A stretch of DNA of 64,000 nucleotides from CBEULR01 sp965544035 (GCA_965544035.1 CBEULR010000003.1:62001-126000), one strand, 5' to 3'. Counted from the stretch's first letter, positions 35,710-44,731 are shown. Numbers and translations are program-made. Notes: a model not told the origin generated them from the letters alone.

Positions 35710-36117
35710 CCCGCACTCTTTTGAGCCAGCCTGCCCCCGACCTTCAGCGGCGCTTTGTCCGAGAAGGGTGTTTACCGTCTCTACTACCTCATCCAAATCA
35801 AACGGTTTGGTGATCAAACCCTGATAGCTTCCCCCGGACAACTGACTCCGGGTCCCCTGCAGGATATCGGTAAACAGAACCACTGGAATATCCTTCAGGC
35901 TGGGATTTGAGCGGAGGGCATCCGCCAGACTCCGGCCACCCGGATGGGATAACGGCACGTCGGTGAACACCAGATCGGGTTCCTTTCCCCCGCTGATGAC
36001 TTCGCAACCCAAGCGTCCGTCCGGTTTTGTGATTACCTCGTACCCTCTTTCGGTGAGTGCCGTCTCCAGCACCATCGCCACTAGCGGGTCATTCTCAATA
36101 ATCAAAACCGTGGCCAA
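35686..36117 (-). CDS. stand-alone response-regulator receiver domain
   Basis: 143 residues. The CheY-like fold shows ENDPLVAMVLE (acidic pocket), VFTDVPLSHPGGRS with the phospho-acceptor Asp near 53, VVLFTD, and ITKPFDLDEVVE with the conserved Lys. No output domain follows. TTG start with GGGGGG upstream. Overlaps the MFS gene convergently by 24 bp. Could be phosphorylated by one of the orphan histidine kinases in the window. Confidence 0.88.
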   Translation of the reverse strand: MATVLIIENDPLVAMVLETALTERGYEVITKPDGRLGCEVISGGKEPDLVFTDVPLSHPGGRSLADALRSNPSLKDIPVVLFTDILQGTRSQLSGGSYQGLITKPFDLDEVVETVNTLLGQSAAEGRGQAGSKECGSAGAAGP

Positions 36118-36391
36118 AACAGAACCCCCCGTCCGTTCACACCACTGTTCAACGTCAAATCGTCATGCCGCTTAAACAGTTCGCGCATTTAGTCTATCAC
36201 ACAGCGCGTCAAAATCCTGTAGAACGCTGTCACGACAAAGCGTAGATTCCTGTAGAAAACAGCCGTTTCCAGAAAGTGACATAATCTGCCTCAGAAATGG
36301 GCAGAAGATCAAAATTAATTGACCCCAACTGATTATTCAGCTATACTGACAATCAAACAAGGTCACAAATATCGGCGGGATGTGATCGGTG

Positions 36392-36565
36392 ATGTTGATT
36401 ACACCGGAATTTGCCGTCTTATGGGGCACACTGGCCCTGGTCAACGCCGGGCTTGCCCAAGGGAAAAACAGATGCGGTCTCAACTGGTTTTTGCTTTCGA
36501 TCTTGCTTGGTCCCCTGGCCACCTTCATTCTGGTAGTATTTTGTGAAAAGCTGCCATCCTCGTAA
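36392..36565 (+). CDS. 57-residue membrane protein
   Basis: MLITPEFAVLWGTLALVNAG and then LNWFLLSILLGPLATFILVVF form two helices separated by QGKNRCG. This pattern is typical of small two-helix membrane proteins, including KGR-xx-WFLLSLLLGP types. The start is ATG 36392, or GTG 36389. The gene ends 23 bp before the AarF kinase gene. The ribosome site is weak. Function unknown. Confidence 0.6.
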   Translation: MLITPEFAVLWGTLALVNAGLAQGKNRCGLNWFLLSILLGPLATFILVVFCEKLPSS

Positions 36566-36588
36566 TCGCCCAAGGCAGGTGATTAGTC

Positions 36589-38256
36589 TTGACAATACCC
36601 CAGCAGTCTATGAAAGTCGACCGTCCGCCAATAACCGGAGTGTCCCGTTTTAAGGAAATCATGGTTATCCTCCTCAAGTACGGTTTCCGGGATTTTGTGG
36701 ACAAGCACCATATCCGGGACTTCGGCCTGACGGAAAAGATCACCGGTATTGAAGAAGGCCTGTCCATTTATGCGCGCATCCGCATGGTGTTGGAGGAACT
36801 TGGTCCCACCTTCATCAAATTCGGCCAGGTGGCCAGTATGCGGCCCGATCTGGTTCCGGCGGAACTGATGGCGGAATTGGAGAAACTGCAGGATTCGGTT
36901 CCCCCGGAACCCTTTGCCGACGTTGCGAAAAAACTGCAGAGTGAATTCGGTCCCCTGGACGAGGTTTTCAGCGAATTCGACGAAGTGCCGTTCGCCGCGG
37001 CCTCCCTGTCTCAGGTGCACCGGGCGGTGCTGCGCGGAAGCGGTGACGTAGTCGCCGTCAAGGTGCGGCGTCCGAAAGCCTTTACCACCATCCAGGCCGA
37101 TCTGAAGGTGCTGGCCTATTTTGCCACGCTCCTGCACGAACGCTATCCGGACTTGCAGGTATACGACCTGCCCGGCCTGGTCGATGAACTGCGGCGCAGC
37201 ATCAACAATGAGCTGGACTTCCTGAAGGAAGCGGCCAACATAAAGATCTTCCGGTCGAACGTGCGGCCCGATGATCTGGTCACCGCACCCAAGGTGTATG
37301 ACGAATACACCACGCGCAAGGTGCTGACGATGGAATTCATCGAGGGTGTTAAAATCTCCAAATACACGGGCGACGACACGGAACGGCGCAAACTGGGTGA
37401 GGCCGCTCTAGACTCACAGGTGCGCCAGATCTTCAGGGACGGCTTCTTTCACGCCGATCCGCACGCCGGGAACGTGGTGATTACCCCGGATGGACGGCTC
37501 TGCTTGCTGGACTGGGGCATGGTCGGAAGACTGACGACCACTATGCGGCACAATATTATCGATCTGCTGCTGGCCGTTATGGAACGTGACGAGGAGCACC
37601 TGACGAGAATTGCTACGCGCGCGTTCAAAATTGAGCAGATGGACGACAATATGCTGATACAGCGCGACATCCGGGAAATCCTGGACACCTTTTTCGCAAC
37701 CGACCTTAACCGGCGAAGCGTGGGACGGTTCCTGCTGGACTTCCTGACCATCTTCCAGAAGTACCGCATTCCCATTCCCGCACAGTATGCCTTTATGTCC
37801 AAGGCCCTGTTTACCATGGAGGGCCTGGGCCATCAGATTTACCCCGAGTTGGACGCCATAGAGGCGCTGAGGCCGCAGCTGTATCGTTTGGTTCTGGAAC
37901 GCTGGCACCCCTCGGAAGTTGCCCGCAAAGCCAAAATCGAATGGTTTGATACCATACGGCTGATGGAGAGCTTTCCGCAGAAGGCCGGGCGGATCCTTGA
38001 TCACATGGAGAAGGGCGAAGTATCGATCAATTTTGCCGGTATCCGCAAGTTCGAAAAAGCCCTGGCCAAGGCGTCCAATCGCCTCACCCTCGGCGTGGTC
38101 CTGGCTTCCTTCATCATGGGGTCGTCAATGATCATCAGCGCCAAAATCCCGCCCTTCCTGTTCGGGCACTCGGCGTTGGGGATGGTCGGCTACGGTCTCT
38201 CCGGGTTCCTGGGCCTCTGGCTGATCTTCGACATCTGGCGGGAGCGCAAAATCTAG
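36589..38256 (+). CDS. UbiB/AarF (ABC1/ADCK) atypical kinase
   Basis: 555 residues. The family marks are the N-terminal KFGQVASMRPDLVPAELMAELEKLQD (KxGQ motif), VAVKVRRP (ATP-Lys), HADPHAGNVVI, and LDWGMVG, with Trp in place of the usual Phe in DFG. Two C-terminal membrane helices (~490-550). TTG start 36589 with GGCAGGTG upstream; ATG 36610 is a shorter choice. In other bacteria UbiB supports quinone biosynthesis. Upstream of marR in the same direction. Confidence 0.9.
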   Translation: MTIPQQSMKVDRPPITGVSRFKEIMVILLKYGFRDFVDKHHIRDFGLTEKITGIEEGLSIYARIRMVLEELGPTFIKFGQVASMRPDLVPAELMAELEKLQDSVPPEPFADVAKKLQSEFGPLDEVFSEFDEVPFAAASLSQVHRAVLRGSGDVVAVKVRRPKAFTTIQADLKVLAYFATLLHERYPDLQVYDLPGLVDELRRSINNELDFLKEAANIKIFRSNVRPDDLVTAPKVYDEYTTRKVLTMEFIEGVKISKYTGDDTERRKLGEAALDSQVRQIFRDGFFHADPHAGNVVITPDGRLCLLDWGMVGRLTTTMRHNIIDLLLAVMERDEEHLTRIATRAFKIEQMDDNMLIQRDIREILDTFFATDLNRRSVGRFLLDFLTIFQKYRIPIPAQYAFMSKALFTMEGLGHQIYPELDAIEALRPQLYRLVLERWHPSEVARKAKIEWFDTIRLMESFPQKAGRILDHMEKGEVSINFAGIRKFEKALAKASNRLTLGVVLASFIMGSSMIISAKIPPFLFGHSALGMVGYGLSGFLGLWLIFDIWRERKI

Positions 38257-38289
38257 CAGGACGATAGAAGGAGGGGCGGTGAACACCCG

Positions 38290-38748
38290 ATGGCACATAG
38301 AGACGGAACATCCATACCGGAATTGCCCGAGGTCGTCTCCCACCGAATGGGGTTCGCATTGAGCAAAGCCGCACGGCTGTTCAGAAGGGCGATTGTGCTG
38401 GAACTGGAACCGTTCGGGCTGCACCTGCGTCACTACTTTGTACTCATCTTGCTAAGCGAAAGCGGCCCGCTCTCCCAACAGGAGATCGGGCAGAAGCTCT
38501 GCATCGACCGCACGACTGTGGTGCACATCATTGATGACCTGGAGGAACGCGGTATGGTGGTACGCGAAAAGAATCCGAAGGACCGGCGTATGTATGCCGT
38601 CCGCGTGACCGAAGCGGCCCGGGACGTGCTGAAAAGGGCTTACGATGCGTCGGTGACGGCAGAAAACCGGTTTCTGGCCCCCCTGGACCCACCCGAACGC
38701 CGGCAACTGCATTACCTCCTCAACAAGCTCCTCGTGGAGGGGCCATAG
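38290..38748 (+). CDS. MarR-family transcriptional regulator
   Basis: 152 residues. Winged HTH at ~40-110 (LLSESGPLSQQEIGQKLCIDRTTVVHIIDDLEERGMVVREKNPKDRRMYAVRVTEAARD in order) with helices before and after for dimerisation. It lies 33 bp behind the AarF kinase and may regulate it or the neighbouring azoreductase and membrane protein. No operator was recognised. Confidence 0.9.
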   Translation: MAHRDGTSIPELPEVVSHRMGFALSKAARLFRRAIVLELEPFGLHLRHYFVLILLSESGPLSQQEIGQKLCIDRTTVVHIIDDLEERGMVVREKNPKDRRMYAVRVTEAARDVLKRAYDASVTAENRFLAPLDPPERRQLHYLLNKLLVEGP

Positions 38749-38759
38749 CTATTGCGGTT

Positions 38760-39383
38760 TCAGGAATCCAGATCCAGATACTCTTTGTTTCTTACCGACT
38801 CCAGCGGCGGAATGCCCTTTACACCCCGGCGCACGCCAAAGGCCGCCTCGAGCAGGCCGGCGGCGGCAAGCAGCAGCAGTGTGAGACCAAACCCCCTGTA
38901 CAGAAACGGCATCGACCCGGATAACACCTGCTCAAGTCCGGCATTGCTATATAGCATCCATTCCGCCCCGACCACCAGCCCGGTTGCGCCCGCAGCAGCA
39001 AAGGCGCCGTACTCCACAATCCTGACCAGCGCGTTCGGAAGCAAAGTATCCCGTTCCCCAAGGCTGAAGAGATACCCGACCGACATTCCGGCAAAACCCG
39101 CTATGAAGGGTGCCAGCAGGAGCACCCCCATAATAAACTGCAGGACCGCCGTACCGGCATTCAGGATAACCGCCCAGGCGGCCGTCCCGCGGTAGTCCCC
39201 GCGTTCCATCGCCTCGATCAGGCAGGTGAACGGTCTCATATTCAGCTTGTTAATCCTGGAGTTCCAGGTCAGTGCGGCAAGCCGGGCGGCGCGCACGTTG
39301 CCCAAGCGCACACTGAGGAAGCCCACCACTGTAAAGGCCGCGTAGAAAAGAAACATCACCCCGAACGCCGTCGAGAAACTCAT
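38760..39383 (-). CDS. integral membrane protein, possibly SpoIIM-like
   Basis: 207 residues from ATG 39383 with GGAAGGTG upstream. Four to five helices; AWAVILNAGTAVLQFIMGVLLLAPFIAGFAGMSVGYLF resembles the conserved middle of SpoIIM/DUF95 proteins. Not certain. Convergent with marR. Confidence 0.55.
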   Translation of the reverse strand: MSFSTAFGVMFLFYAAFTVVGFLSVRLGNVRAARLAALTWNSRINKLNMRPFTCLIEAMERGDYRGTAAWAVILNAGTAVLQFIMGVLLLAPFIAGFAGMSVGYLFSLGERDTLLPNALVRIVEYGAFAAAGATGLVVGAEWMLYSNAGLEQVLSGSMPFLYRGFGLTLLLLAAAGLLEAAFGVRRGVKGIPPLESVRNKEYLDLDS

Positions 39384-39511
39384 CCAACGCAACACCTTCC
39401 TATCCCTGTGTTTTTTCGCCGCCGGCCCCGGCTTTCCTTCCGGCAGGTTCCGGCGCAGACAGCAAGGGGGTCCGGGAGAGACTCCGGAAAGGATGTTGCA
39501 TTCGGTTTCGG

Positions 39512-40141
39512 TTAGAACTCCCTGGCGACCGCCTCGGCCCGGCGCACGGCAGCCTCCAGAATCTCACCGGCCTTATCCGGGGCATAGTCATGTCCCTCGC
39601 AGATAACCGACTGCACGTCGGTCACACCCAGGAAGGTCAGCAGGCTCTTGATGTACCGGTCGGCAAACTCCAGCTCGCTCATCGGCGGCCGGCTGTAAAT
39701 CCCGCCGCGGGCGTGAAGGTGCACCGCCTTTTTCCCCTTGAGCAGACCCACCGGTCCGTTCTCGGTGTAGCGGAAAGTCTTGCCGACAATGGTGATGCAG
39801 TCGATGTACGCCTTCATCATCGGGGGAACACTCAAATTCCAAAGCGGGGTGACAAACACATACTTGTCGGCCTCGATAAACTGGTCGGTATATTTGGTGA
39901 TCGCAGCCATCTTGGCCCGTTCGGCCTCGGTCAGAGGGACTGCACCGTGCAGTTTATCCCAGGTTTCCAGCACTTGTTCATCCAGCAGCGGAATCGACTC
40001 CCGGTAGACATCCACCGTTTCAATCCGGTCCTCCGGGTGCGCCTCCCGGTAGGCCGTCAGGAACGCCTGCGCCATCGTCAGGCTCTTTGAGTTCTCCGTA
40101 TTTTTGGGGTTCGCCTGTACGCAGAGCAATGTCGCCATCAT
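39512..40141 (-). CDS. azoR: FMN-dependent NADH-azoreductase (flavodoxin-fold quinone reductase)
   Basis: 209 residues. AzoR family: N-terminal ATLLCVQANPKNTENSKSLTM phosphate-binding loop, TPLWNLSVPPMMKAYIDCI near 98, ARGGIYS near 142. These bind FMN. Two adjacent ATG codons at 40141 and 40138 follow GGAGGT. Reduces quinones and azo compounds via NADH, as protection from electrophiles. Confidence 0.92.
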   Translation of the reverse strand: MMATLLCVQANPKNTENSKSLTMAQAFLTAYREAHPEDRIETVDVYRESIPLLDEQVLETWDKLHGAVPLTEAERAKMAAITKYTDQFIEADKYVFVTPLWNLSVPPMMKAYIDCITIVGKTFRYTENGPVGLLKGKKAVHLHARGGIYSRPPMSELEFADRYIKSLLTFLGVTDVQSVICEGHDYAPDKAGEILEAAVRRAEAVAREF

Positions 40142-40200
40142 TCACTACCTCCGTTCTGTTCAGCTTCATCCATAGGTTGCACCTCAAACGGCAAAAAAAA

Positions 40201-40216
40201 CACCCCCGAAGGGGTG
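40201..40216 (-). terminator. intrinsic terminator after copper-amine-oxidase-domain gene
   Basis: CACCCC-CGAA-GGGGTG stem-loop; on the minus strand followed by a run of eight T's. Confidence 0.9.
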
Positions 40217-40227
40217 CTCAATCAGAA

Positions 40228-41571
40228 CTAGGCTTCTTCAGTTTCAGCAGGCTCTTCCGCTTCCGGAGTCTCTGCCGGCGTCTCTTCTTCCGGCTCTTCA
40301 GCTTCTGCAGGCTCTTCCGGAGCCGCTTCTTCCGGTTCTTCAGCTTCCGCAGACTCTTCCGGAACCTCTTCCGCAATCATCTCCGGTGAAAAGGCGACCG
40401 CGCCGGAAACATCAGGCGGGGTAACCTCTACGTTGTACCCGGTGTAGTCCATACGGACGTTCATCACCATTTCCAGGCTTTCTCCCATCATGTTCATCGT
40501 CATCTGCATTGCGATCTCGTCACGGACAAATAGCCCGGTTTCCTCGGAAATATACGTCTTACAGGTCACGTTGAAATCGCCGATCATCGTTTCCATCATC
40601 GCCGCCATCTCATCCAATCCGGCTTCCTTAAGCTCTACGGCCGCATCCGGATCAAGCGCGGCGAGTTCTTCCATCACCATAGACACCGTTTTCAGGTACT
40701 GTTCCTTGTTCATCCGGTAGGTGATGACCTTGCAGTCCTGCCCGTCAATCTGCGCATCCGGTGCGAAACGGGTCACAAGACCCAATTCCTTGATCATCTG
40801 GACCATCCGCTCCGGACTCTGAGTGAACAGCGCCGAGTTCTGCATATCCATATTCGGCATCTGCGGCAGGCCCTCCATCGTCATCCAGGGCTGATCTTCA
40901 CCGGCCTGCATGTAGAAACCGGTCTCGTCAATGTACATTTTCATGTTCTGTTCAATACCGGCGGCACTCATATCCATGTCCAGGTATACCTGATTGGGCT
41001 GCTTAATCCAGCCGGTCATCAGGCCGGTCATCTTTTCCGACATCGGCTGGCCGTTAACCGTCATCGTTACCTTACCGTCAATCTCCCCGGTAAAAGCAAC
41101 GGTCTCCAGGTCCAGGTAGGCCTCACTGACCTCCAGCAGGTACTCCAGTGATCCGTCCTCAGGGGACCACACGGTTACCACACCAGACTTGTAATCCACC
41201 GTACAGCCCAGGGTCTCACCCACAAAACGCAGCGGCACGAAGGTTCTGCCATTGCGCACGACCGCCGGCGCGTCAAGCTCTACCGTCTCGCCGTTGACAA
41301 GTGCTTCCTTGGTGTCCACCTTCAGTACGATATTCTGCTCATCCTGAACAACCGTCACCTGTTTCGCACCGGCATCCCAGTGCACAACCGCATTCATGTT
41401 TTCCCCGATCACCCGCAGGGGAACCATCGTCCGCTCGGCCTCGATGAAAGGCGCCACGTCGGACGCAAGCTCCGCCCCGTCCATTACGATCTTGGGACCG
41501 GCCGCCCAAGCACAAGTCGCCAAGACCAGCGTAAGGGCCAAGGCCAACAATACTGTAAGTGACTTTTTCAT
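40228..41571 (-). CDS. secreted protein with copper-amine-oxidase N-domains and acidic Pro/Glu repeat tail
   Basis: 447 residues. Signal peptide 1-23 (LLALALTLVLATCAWA). Two tandem copper-amine-oxidase-like N-domain units (MVPLRVIGENMNAVVHWD at ~55; FVPLRFVGETLGCTVDY at ~115). A central LppX/DUF6612-like lipid-carrier region (~145-385). The last 50 residues are repeats of the EEPAEAEEPEE type, also visible as short DNA repeats (40230-40375). Start ATG 41571. Exported envelope protein of unknown role. Confidence 0.85.
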   Translation of the reverse strand: MKKSLTVLLALALTLVLATCAWAAGPKIVMDGAELASDVAPFIEAERTMVPLRVIGENMNAVVHWDAGAKQVTVVQDEQNIVLKVDTKEALVNGETVELDAPAVVRNGRTFVPLRFVGETLGCTVDYKSGVVTVWSPEDGSLEYLLEVSEAYLDLETVAFTGEIDGKVTMTVNGQPMSEKMTGLMTGWIKQPNQVYLDMDMSAAGIEQNMKMYIDETGFYMQAGEDQPWMTMEGLPQMPNMDMQNSALFTQSPERMVQMIKELGLVTRFAPDAQIDGQDCKVITYRMNKEQYLKTVSMVMEELAALDPDAAVELKEAGLDEMAAMMETMIGDFNVTCKTYISEETGLFVRDEIAMQMTMNMMGESLEMVMNVRMDYTGYNVEVTPPDVSGAVAFSPEMIAEEVPEESAEAEEPEEAAPEEPAEAEEPEEETPAETPEAEEPAETEEA

Positions 41572-41705
41572 GTTCCCGCTCCATCTCCCTTCCGTTTGTG
41601 CTCTTCTTTGTCTTCCAACCCACAATCTAGTGTTTTCGACGTGACACCCCTCTCATCCTGCCCCGCCCCCCTAACTTCTGTCAGCGGGACCAATTAACCG
41701 ATTAT

Positions 41706-42023
41706 TTAGAAAGTTAGCACCTTGTCAGCCCTGCCAATCAGATCCAGAAATTCCTTCATATTGGACAAAGGAGCAAGTTCACAGGTTACATCGTGGCGCT
41801 GCAGGCATTTGCCGCAGGCGATGATCCGTCCGCCGTTCTTTACGAATTCGGCCGCCTGTCCAAAGATATCGTACACATCACTTTCGATCTCCTCAAACTT
41901 GACGCCGTCCCCGATCAGGAACACCTCCGCCGCATGCCCGTTCGCCAATGCCGCGTTGCCGAACCGAAAGCAGTCAAACACTTTTTGCTCGTCCCCACTC
42001 TGCAGCATAATTCCGATGAGCAT
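41706..42023 (-). CDS. DsrE/DsrF-like sulfur-relay family protein
   Basis: 105 residues. DsrE-fold sequence: LIGIMLQSGDEQKVFDCFRFGNAAL, HAAEVFLIGDGVKFEEI and GGRIIACGKCLQRHDV with two Cys, one of which matches the active Cys position of DsrE-like proteins. Cytoplasmic; likely carries persulfide or serves as small regulator. Clear GGGGAGGG site before ATG 42023. Co-directional with the gene at 42042. Confidence 0.8.
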   Translation of the reverse strand: MLIGIMLQSGDEQKVFDCFRFGNAALANGHAAEVFLIGDGVKFEEIESDVYDIFGQAAEFVKNGGRIIACGKCLQRHDVTCELAPLSNMKEFLDLIGRADKVLTF

Positions 42024-42041
42024 GGATATCCCTCCCCGGAA

Positions 42042-42458
42042 TTAATAATTCAGCAGGTGGTGTAAGATCGCCAGATACCCCTTCAACTGTGTCTGGTCTG
42101 CAGGGTAGTCCGGCTTCACCATTTCCTGGCCCGTACCAAAGCGGAAAATCCATTCGCCCTTTGCCCAGTTCGGGCCGCGGGCCGGATCGGCCGGAAGCTT
42201 GCCGCCGGATTTCTGAAGCAGGGCAAGCCTGTGCACACTCAAGCGCAGATCGGCACCCGAAACATCCAACACCAGAAGCCGGTTTCGGGTACAAATATAA
42301 TACCGGGCGCTAAAGGACCCGTCGGATTGCGGTTCACGAAAGGCCTCATAATATCCCTTCACCACTGCGTCCGGCGACACCACCTGTTCAAGAAAGTCCC
42401 GCAGCAACTCGGGCCTGTACCAATTCGATACCTCTTTCAAGAAGTCGTCACGCTTCAC
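42042..42458 (-). CDS. uncharacterised protein, DsrE-gene neighbour
   Basis: 138 residues from GTG 42458 with GGGGGGTG 6 nt upstream (GTG 42467 is a longer alternative). No motif recognised. Two visible blocks: RPELLRDFLEQVVSPDAVVKG and FSARYYICTRNRLLVLDVSGADLRLSVH. It lies 18 nt before the DsrE-like gene, so they form a two-gene unit. No signal or membrane segment. Role unknown. Confidence 0.7.
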   Translation of the reverse strand: MKRDDFLKEVSNWYRPELLRDFLEQVVSPDAVVKGYYEAFREPQSDGSFSARYYICTRNRLLVLDVSGADLRLSVHRLALLQKSGGKLPADPARGPNWAKGEWIFRFGTGQEMVKPDYPADQTQLKGYLAILHHLLNY

Positions 42459-42522
42459 AAAAAACACCCCCCGTTTTCGGTTTTGATAGTGTCCACATTA
42501 TACCATTAATTGCCTTAAAAAA

Positions 42523-42558
42523 GGGAGAAAGCGCACATTTTACAGCGCGCTTTCTCCC
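42523..42558 (-). terminator. strong intrinsic terminator
   Basis: Perfect 12-bp arms GGGAGAAAGCGC / GCGCTTTCTCCC with a 12-nt loop; minus strand follows with TTTTTT. No annotated gene ends near it, so the transcript it stops is unidentified. Confidence 0.85.
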
Positions 42559-42862
42559 TGCGTCCCCACTCGTCGGAATGGTATGGGTTCCCGGTTAAAC
42601 GGGTTTAGAATACAATTCTTTGCCGCAATAGAGCGAGTACCTCATCCACTATACTGCGCATCCTCCCCATCTCCTTTCCACCCGATCCTCTCGAGTCAGG
42701 GTCTTGCCGGCAAATCCATCTTACCGTGCACGGCCTGTCCGGCGAAAGATTTTCGGCGCATGCGGGCGGAAAAGCTCGGCAAACGTTTCACAAGCCATAA
42801 CCTGATAGGCGAACTTTTCACAATCGGCACCGGCCTCTTCGCAGGACGGTGGGCACGCAAAA

Positions 42863-42882
42863 GCCGCCCGGCGACGGGCGGC
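42863..42882 (-). terminator. hairpin after acetyltransferase gene
   Basis: 8-bp stem GCCGCCCG / CGGGCGGC with loop of 4, minus-strand tail TTTTG. It lies 60 bp past the acetyltransferase stop. Confidence 0.65.
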
Positions 42883-42941
42883 GCAACTGGCAACTCACCG
42901 TGATGTCATCGTTATGGTCACATGAGAGGCTGACTACTTAG

Positions 42942-43397
42942 TTAATTCAGGTCAATAATCAGAGCTTCCTCCTTGCAGTTCGGGAAATGCGGGCAGTTGA
43001 TGCATTCCTTCCAGATCTTCTGGGGCATGTCCTCCTTCGCCACGCGCCGGAAACCGCACTTCTCAAAAAAGCCTGGCTGGTAGGTCAGTGTGAACACCCG
43101 CGGGATATGCAGCTCCCGCGCCTCGTCCAACAGGGCGTTCACCAGGTTTCGGCCGATGCCCTTTCCGCTCATACCCTCTTCCACCGCAAGGGCACGCACC
43201 TCGGCCAGATCTTCCCAGATAATATGCAGACCGCCGGCGGCCACCACCCGCCCGTCGTGTTCGGCCACAGTGAACTCGCGGATGCCCTCATACAGCAGGG
43301 AGCGCGACCGGGGCAGCATCAGCCCCTTGTCGGCATAGTGGGTGATCAGGGCGTGAATCTGTTCGACGTCGGTAATCCGGGCTTTGCGCAGGAGCAT
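42942..43397 (-). CDS. argA: short N-acetylglutamate synthase-type acetyltransferase
   Basis: 151 residues. GNAT fold: LRKARITDVEQIHALI, VRALAVEEGMSGKGIGRNLVNALLDEAR (acetyl-CoA loop near 75-95) and QPGFFEKCGFRR. The C-terminal CINCPHFPNCKE Cys triple is characteristic of the short ArgA/NAGS group that starts arginine biosynthesis. ATG 43397 with AAGGTG upstream. Not next to other arg genes. Confidence 0.85.
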   Translation of the reverse strand: MLLRKARITDVEQIHALITHYADKGLMLPRSRSLLYEGIREFTVAEHDGRVVAAGGLHIIWEDLAEVRALAVEEGMSGKGIGRNLVNALLDEARELHIPRVFTLTYQPGFFEKCGFRRVAKEDMPQKIWKECINCPHFPNCKEEALIIDLN

Positions 43398-43497
43398 TGT
43401 TGAGCACACCTTCTTTTATCATCAAAGTATGCCCATATCTTAACACCAATCGGCCCGTTAAGCACGCCTTTTTTGCGGAGCCGCCAGACCCCACCCC

Positions 43498-43535
43498 CGG
43501 CACCAGGAGATACCCGGCCTCAACCATCAAAAGTC
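43498..43535 (-). pseudogene. short remnant of a YvrJ-like gene
   Basis: The DNA around 43498-43535 repeats part of the YvrJ gene at 44265-44300 almost base for base (both encode AGYLLV after a Met/Val), but no open frame of the right form surrounds it. Probably the end of an old duplication. Confidence 0.35.
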
Positions 43536-43653
43536 AGCGTGCGCAACAGAGGGTGTGACCCGCCATAGGTAACGACATCTACACGGTGCCCCAGTTCCTC
43601 TGCTACATCCGGTTCAAACTGAACCCTTCAAGACCTGGCTGGTTCGGAAAAAG

Positions 43654-43679
43654 ATGGGCCCGAGTGTGGTCGGGCCCAT
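43654..43679 (-). terminator. intrinsic terminator after amidase gene
   Basis: 10-bp stem ATGGGCCCGA / TCGGGCCCAT with 6-nt loop and CTTTTTCC on the minus strand, 7 bp past the amidase stop. Confidence 0.9.
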
Positions 43680-43685
43680 TGTGTT

Positions 43686-44102
43686 TTAGGGGGATTCGGT
43701 CAGGGTCTTCCGCAGGGCGGCCATATCCAGGTTCCGGCCTGGGCAGGCGGTGGCGGCGCCGTTCACCTCCCGGTGGCCGAGCACTTTGGCCACCGGGATG
43801 CGGTACTCCCGCATCAACCGCCGCAGCAGTTCATGCAGCGTGGCCAGTTGTTCAGGGTAGGGCTTGCGTTCCTCGAAGTTCCCGATCAGGGCCACGCCGA
43901 GCGCCAGGCCGTTCATCCCGCCGGCCACGCAGTGGGCGCCGCGCTCACACTGGATCCTGCCCGGCACCAGCAGGCCGTCCTTCTCGATCACAAAATGGTA
44001 TCCGATGTCCCGCCAGCCCAGCCGGCGGTGGTAGTTTCGAATCTGTGCGGTGTTCTTCTCTTCCGCACCGGTGTGGTGTACGATGATGTACTTCCAGGCC
44101 AA
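43686..44102 (-). CDS. N-acetylmuramoyl-L-alanine amidase (amidase_2 / PGRP type)
   Basis: 138 residues. Zinc site: IIVHHTGAEEK near 6, WRDIGYHFVIEKDGLLVPGR near 30-48, GHREVNGAATACPGR near 110-123, giving His, Tyr, His and Cys of the PGRP family. TTG start with GAGGAGG upstream. No signal peptide, as in phage endolysins, yet no phage genes surround it. It ends the DUF1659-DUF2922-YvrJ unit. Confidence 0.88.
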   Translation of the reverse strand: MAWKYIIVHHTGAEEKNTAQIRNYHRRLGWRDIGYHFVIEKDGLLVPGRIQCERGAHCVAGGMNGLALGVALIGNFEERKPYPEQLATLHELLRRLMREYRIPVAKVLGHREVNGAATACPGRNLDMAALRKTLTESP

Positions 44103-44117
44103 GCAAATCGCCTCCTC

Positions 44118-44330
44118 TCACTTCATCGGGCCTGTGCCCTGCGAACGGCCGTCTTCCAGGATGCGCCGGGCCTCCTCCACGTCGATGTCCCCCTGGCGGG
44201 CGACGACCACGGTCAGGAGGCTGATCGAGCGCTCCAGGCCGCGGATGCACGGCTCCAGCCGCACCAGGAGATACCCGGCCACGACCATCGGAAAGCCGTA
44301 GTTGCTCAGCACCAGCATCAGTTCCTCCAT
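44118..44330 (-). CDS. YvrJ-family small membrane protein
   Basis: 70 residues. One helix (LMLVLSNYGFPMVVAGYLLVRLE) matches the short YvrJ family, followed by a charged tail. Holin-like size and placement beside an amidase suggest a membrane partner for it, but YvrJ function is not known. ATG 44330 with GAGGTGAGG upstream. Confidence 0.8.
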   Translation of the reverse strand: MEELMLVLSNYGFPMVVAGYLLVRLEPCIRGLERSISLLTVVVARQGDIDVEEARRILEDGRSQGTGPMK

Positions 44331-44436
44331 TCCCTCACCTCCTCACCCAAGGCGGGCCGCCACGTTAAGGCGGTAAACCCCTTGGAGAGAAAGGAGGCAG
44401 GGGTGTCTGTATCCCCTGCCTCCGGTAAGCTTCCGA

Positions 44437-44667
44437 CTATTCCACAACCACCAGATCGATCGTTTCACGCGCCACAATGCGCGCTCCGACAATGTCCACC
44501 AGAGCACCGCCGGTGCTGGTGAAGACATCCCGGGCGATGATGGTGTTCATCGCCGCCTCGACCTCTTCGGTGGTCAGGTCTTCTCTGGGATCGTTCACCC
44601 TGACGGTTACCGTGCGCCCCTCCTCGCTGGCGAAGCGCAGTTCCAGCGTTCTTACGATGTCACCCAA
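44437..44667 (-). CDS. DUF2922 protein
   Basis: 76 residues. TLELRFASEEGRTVTVRVNDPREDLTTEEVEAAMNTIIARDVF is the DUF2922 pattern. TTG start with TGGAGGTGA upstream. Found alongside DUF1659 and YvrJ genes in many Firmicutes; role unknown. Confidence 0.85.
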   Translation of the reverse strand: MGDIVRTLELRFASEEGRTVTVRVNDPREDLTTEEVEAAMNTIIARDVFTSTGGALVDIVGARIVARETIDLVVVE

Positions 44668-44731
44668 CGCTGCGTCACCTCCATCCGCTGTGAAAGCCGC
44701 TCAAGAGCGGCCGGGAGGCCTGGAATTGAGA

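Larger units (their letters stand above)
42459..42941. other. 483-bp gap with two terminators and a possible mini-gene
   Basis: Contains a 12-bp minus-strand terminator (42523-42558), a second hairpin (42863-42882) and, between them, a short minus-strand frame 42605-42670 coding MGRMRSIVDEVLALLRQRIVF behind AAAGGAG. Nothing else recognisable. Confidence 0.5.
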
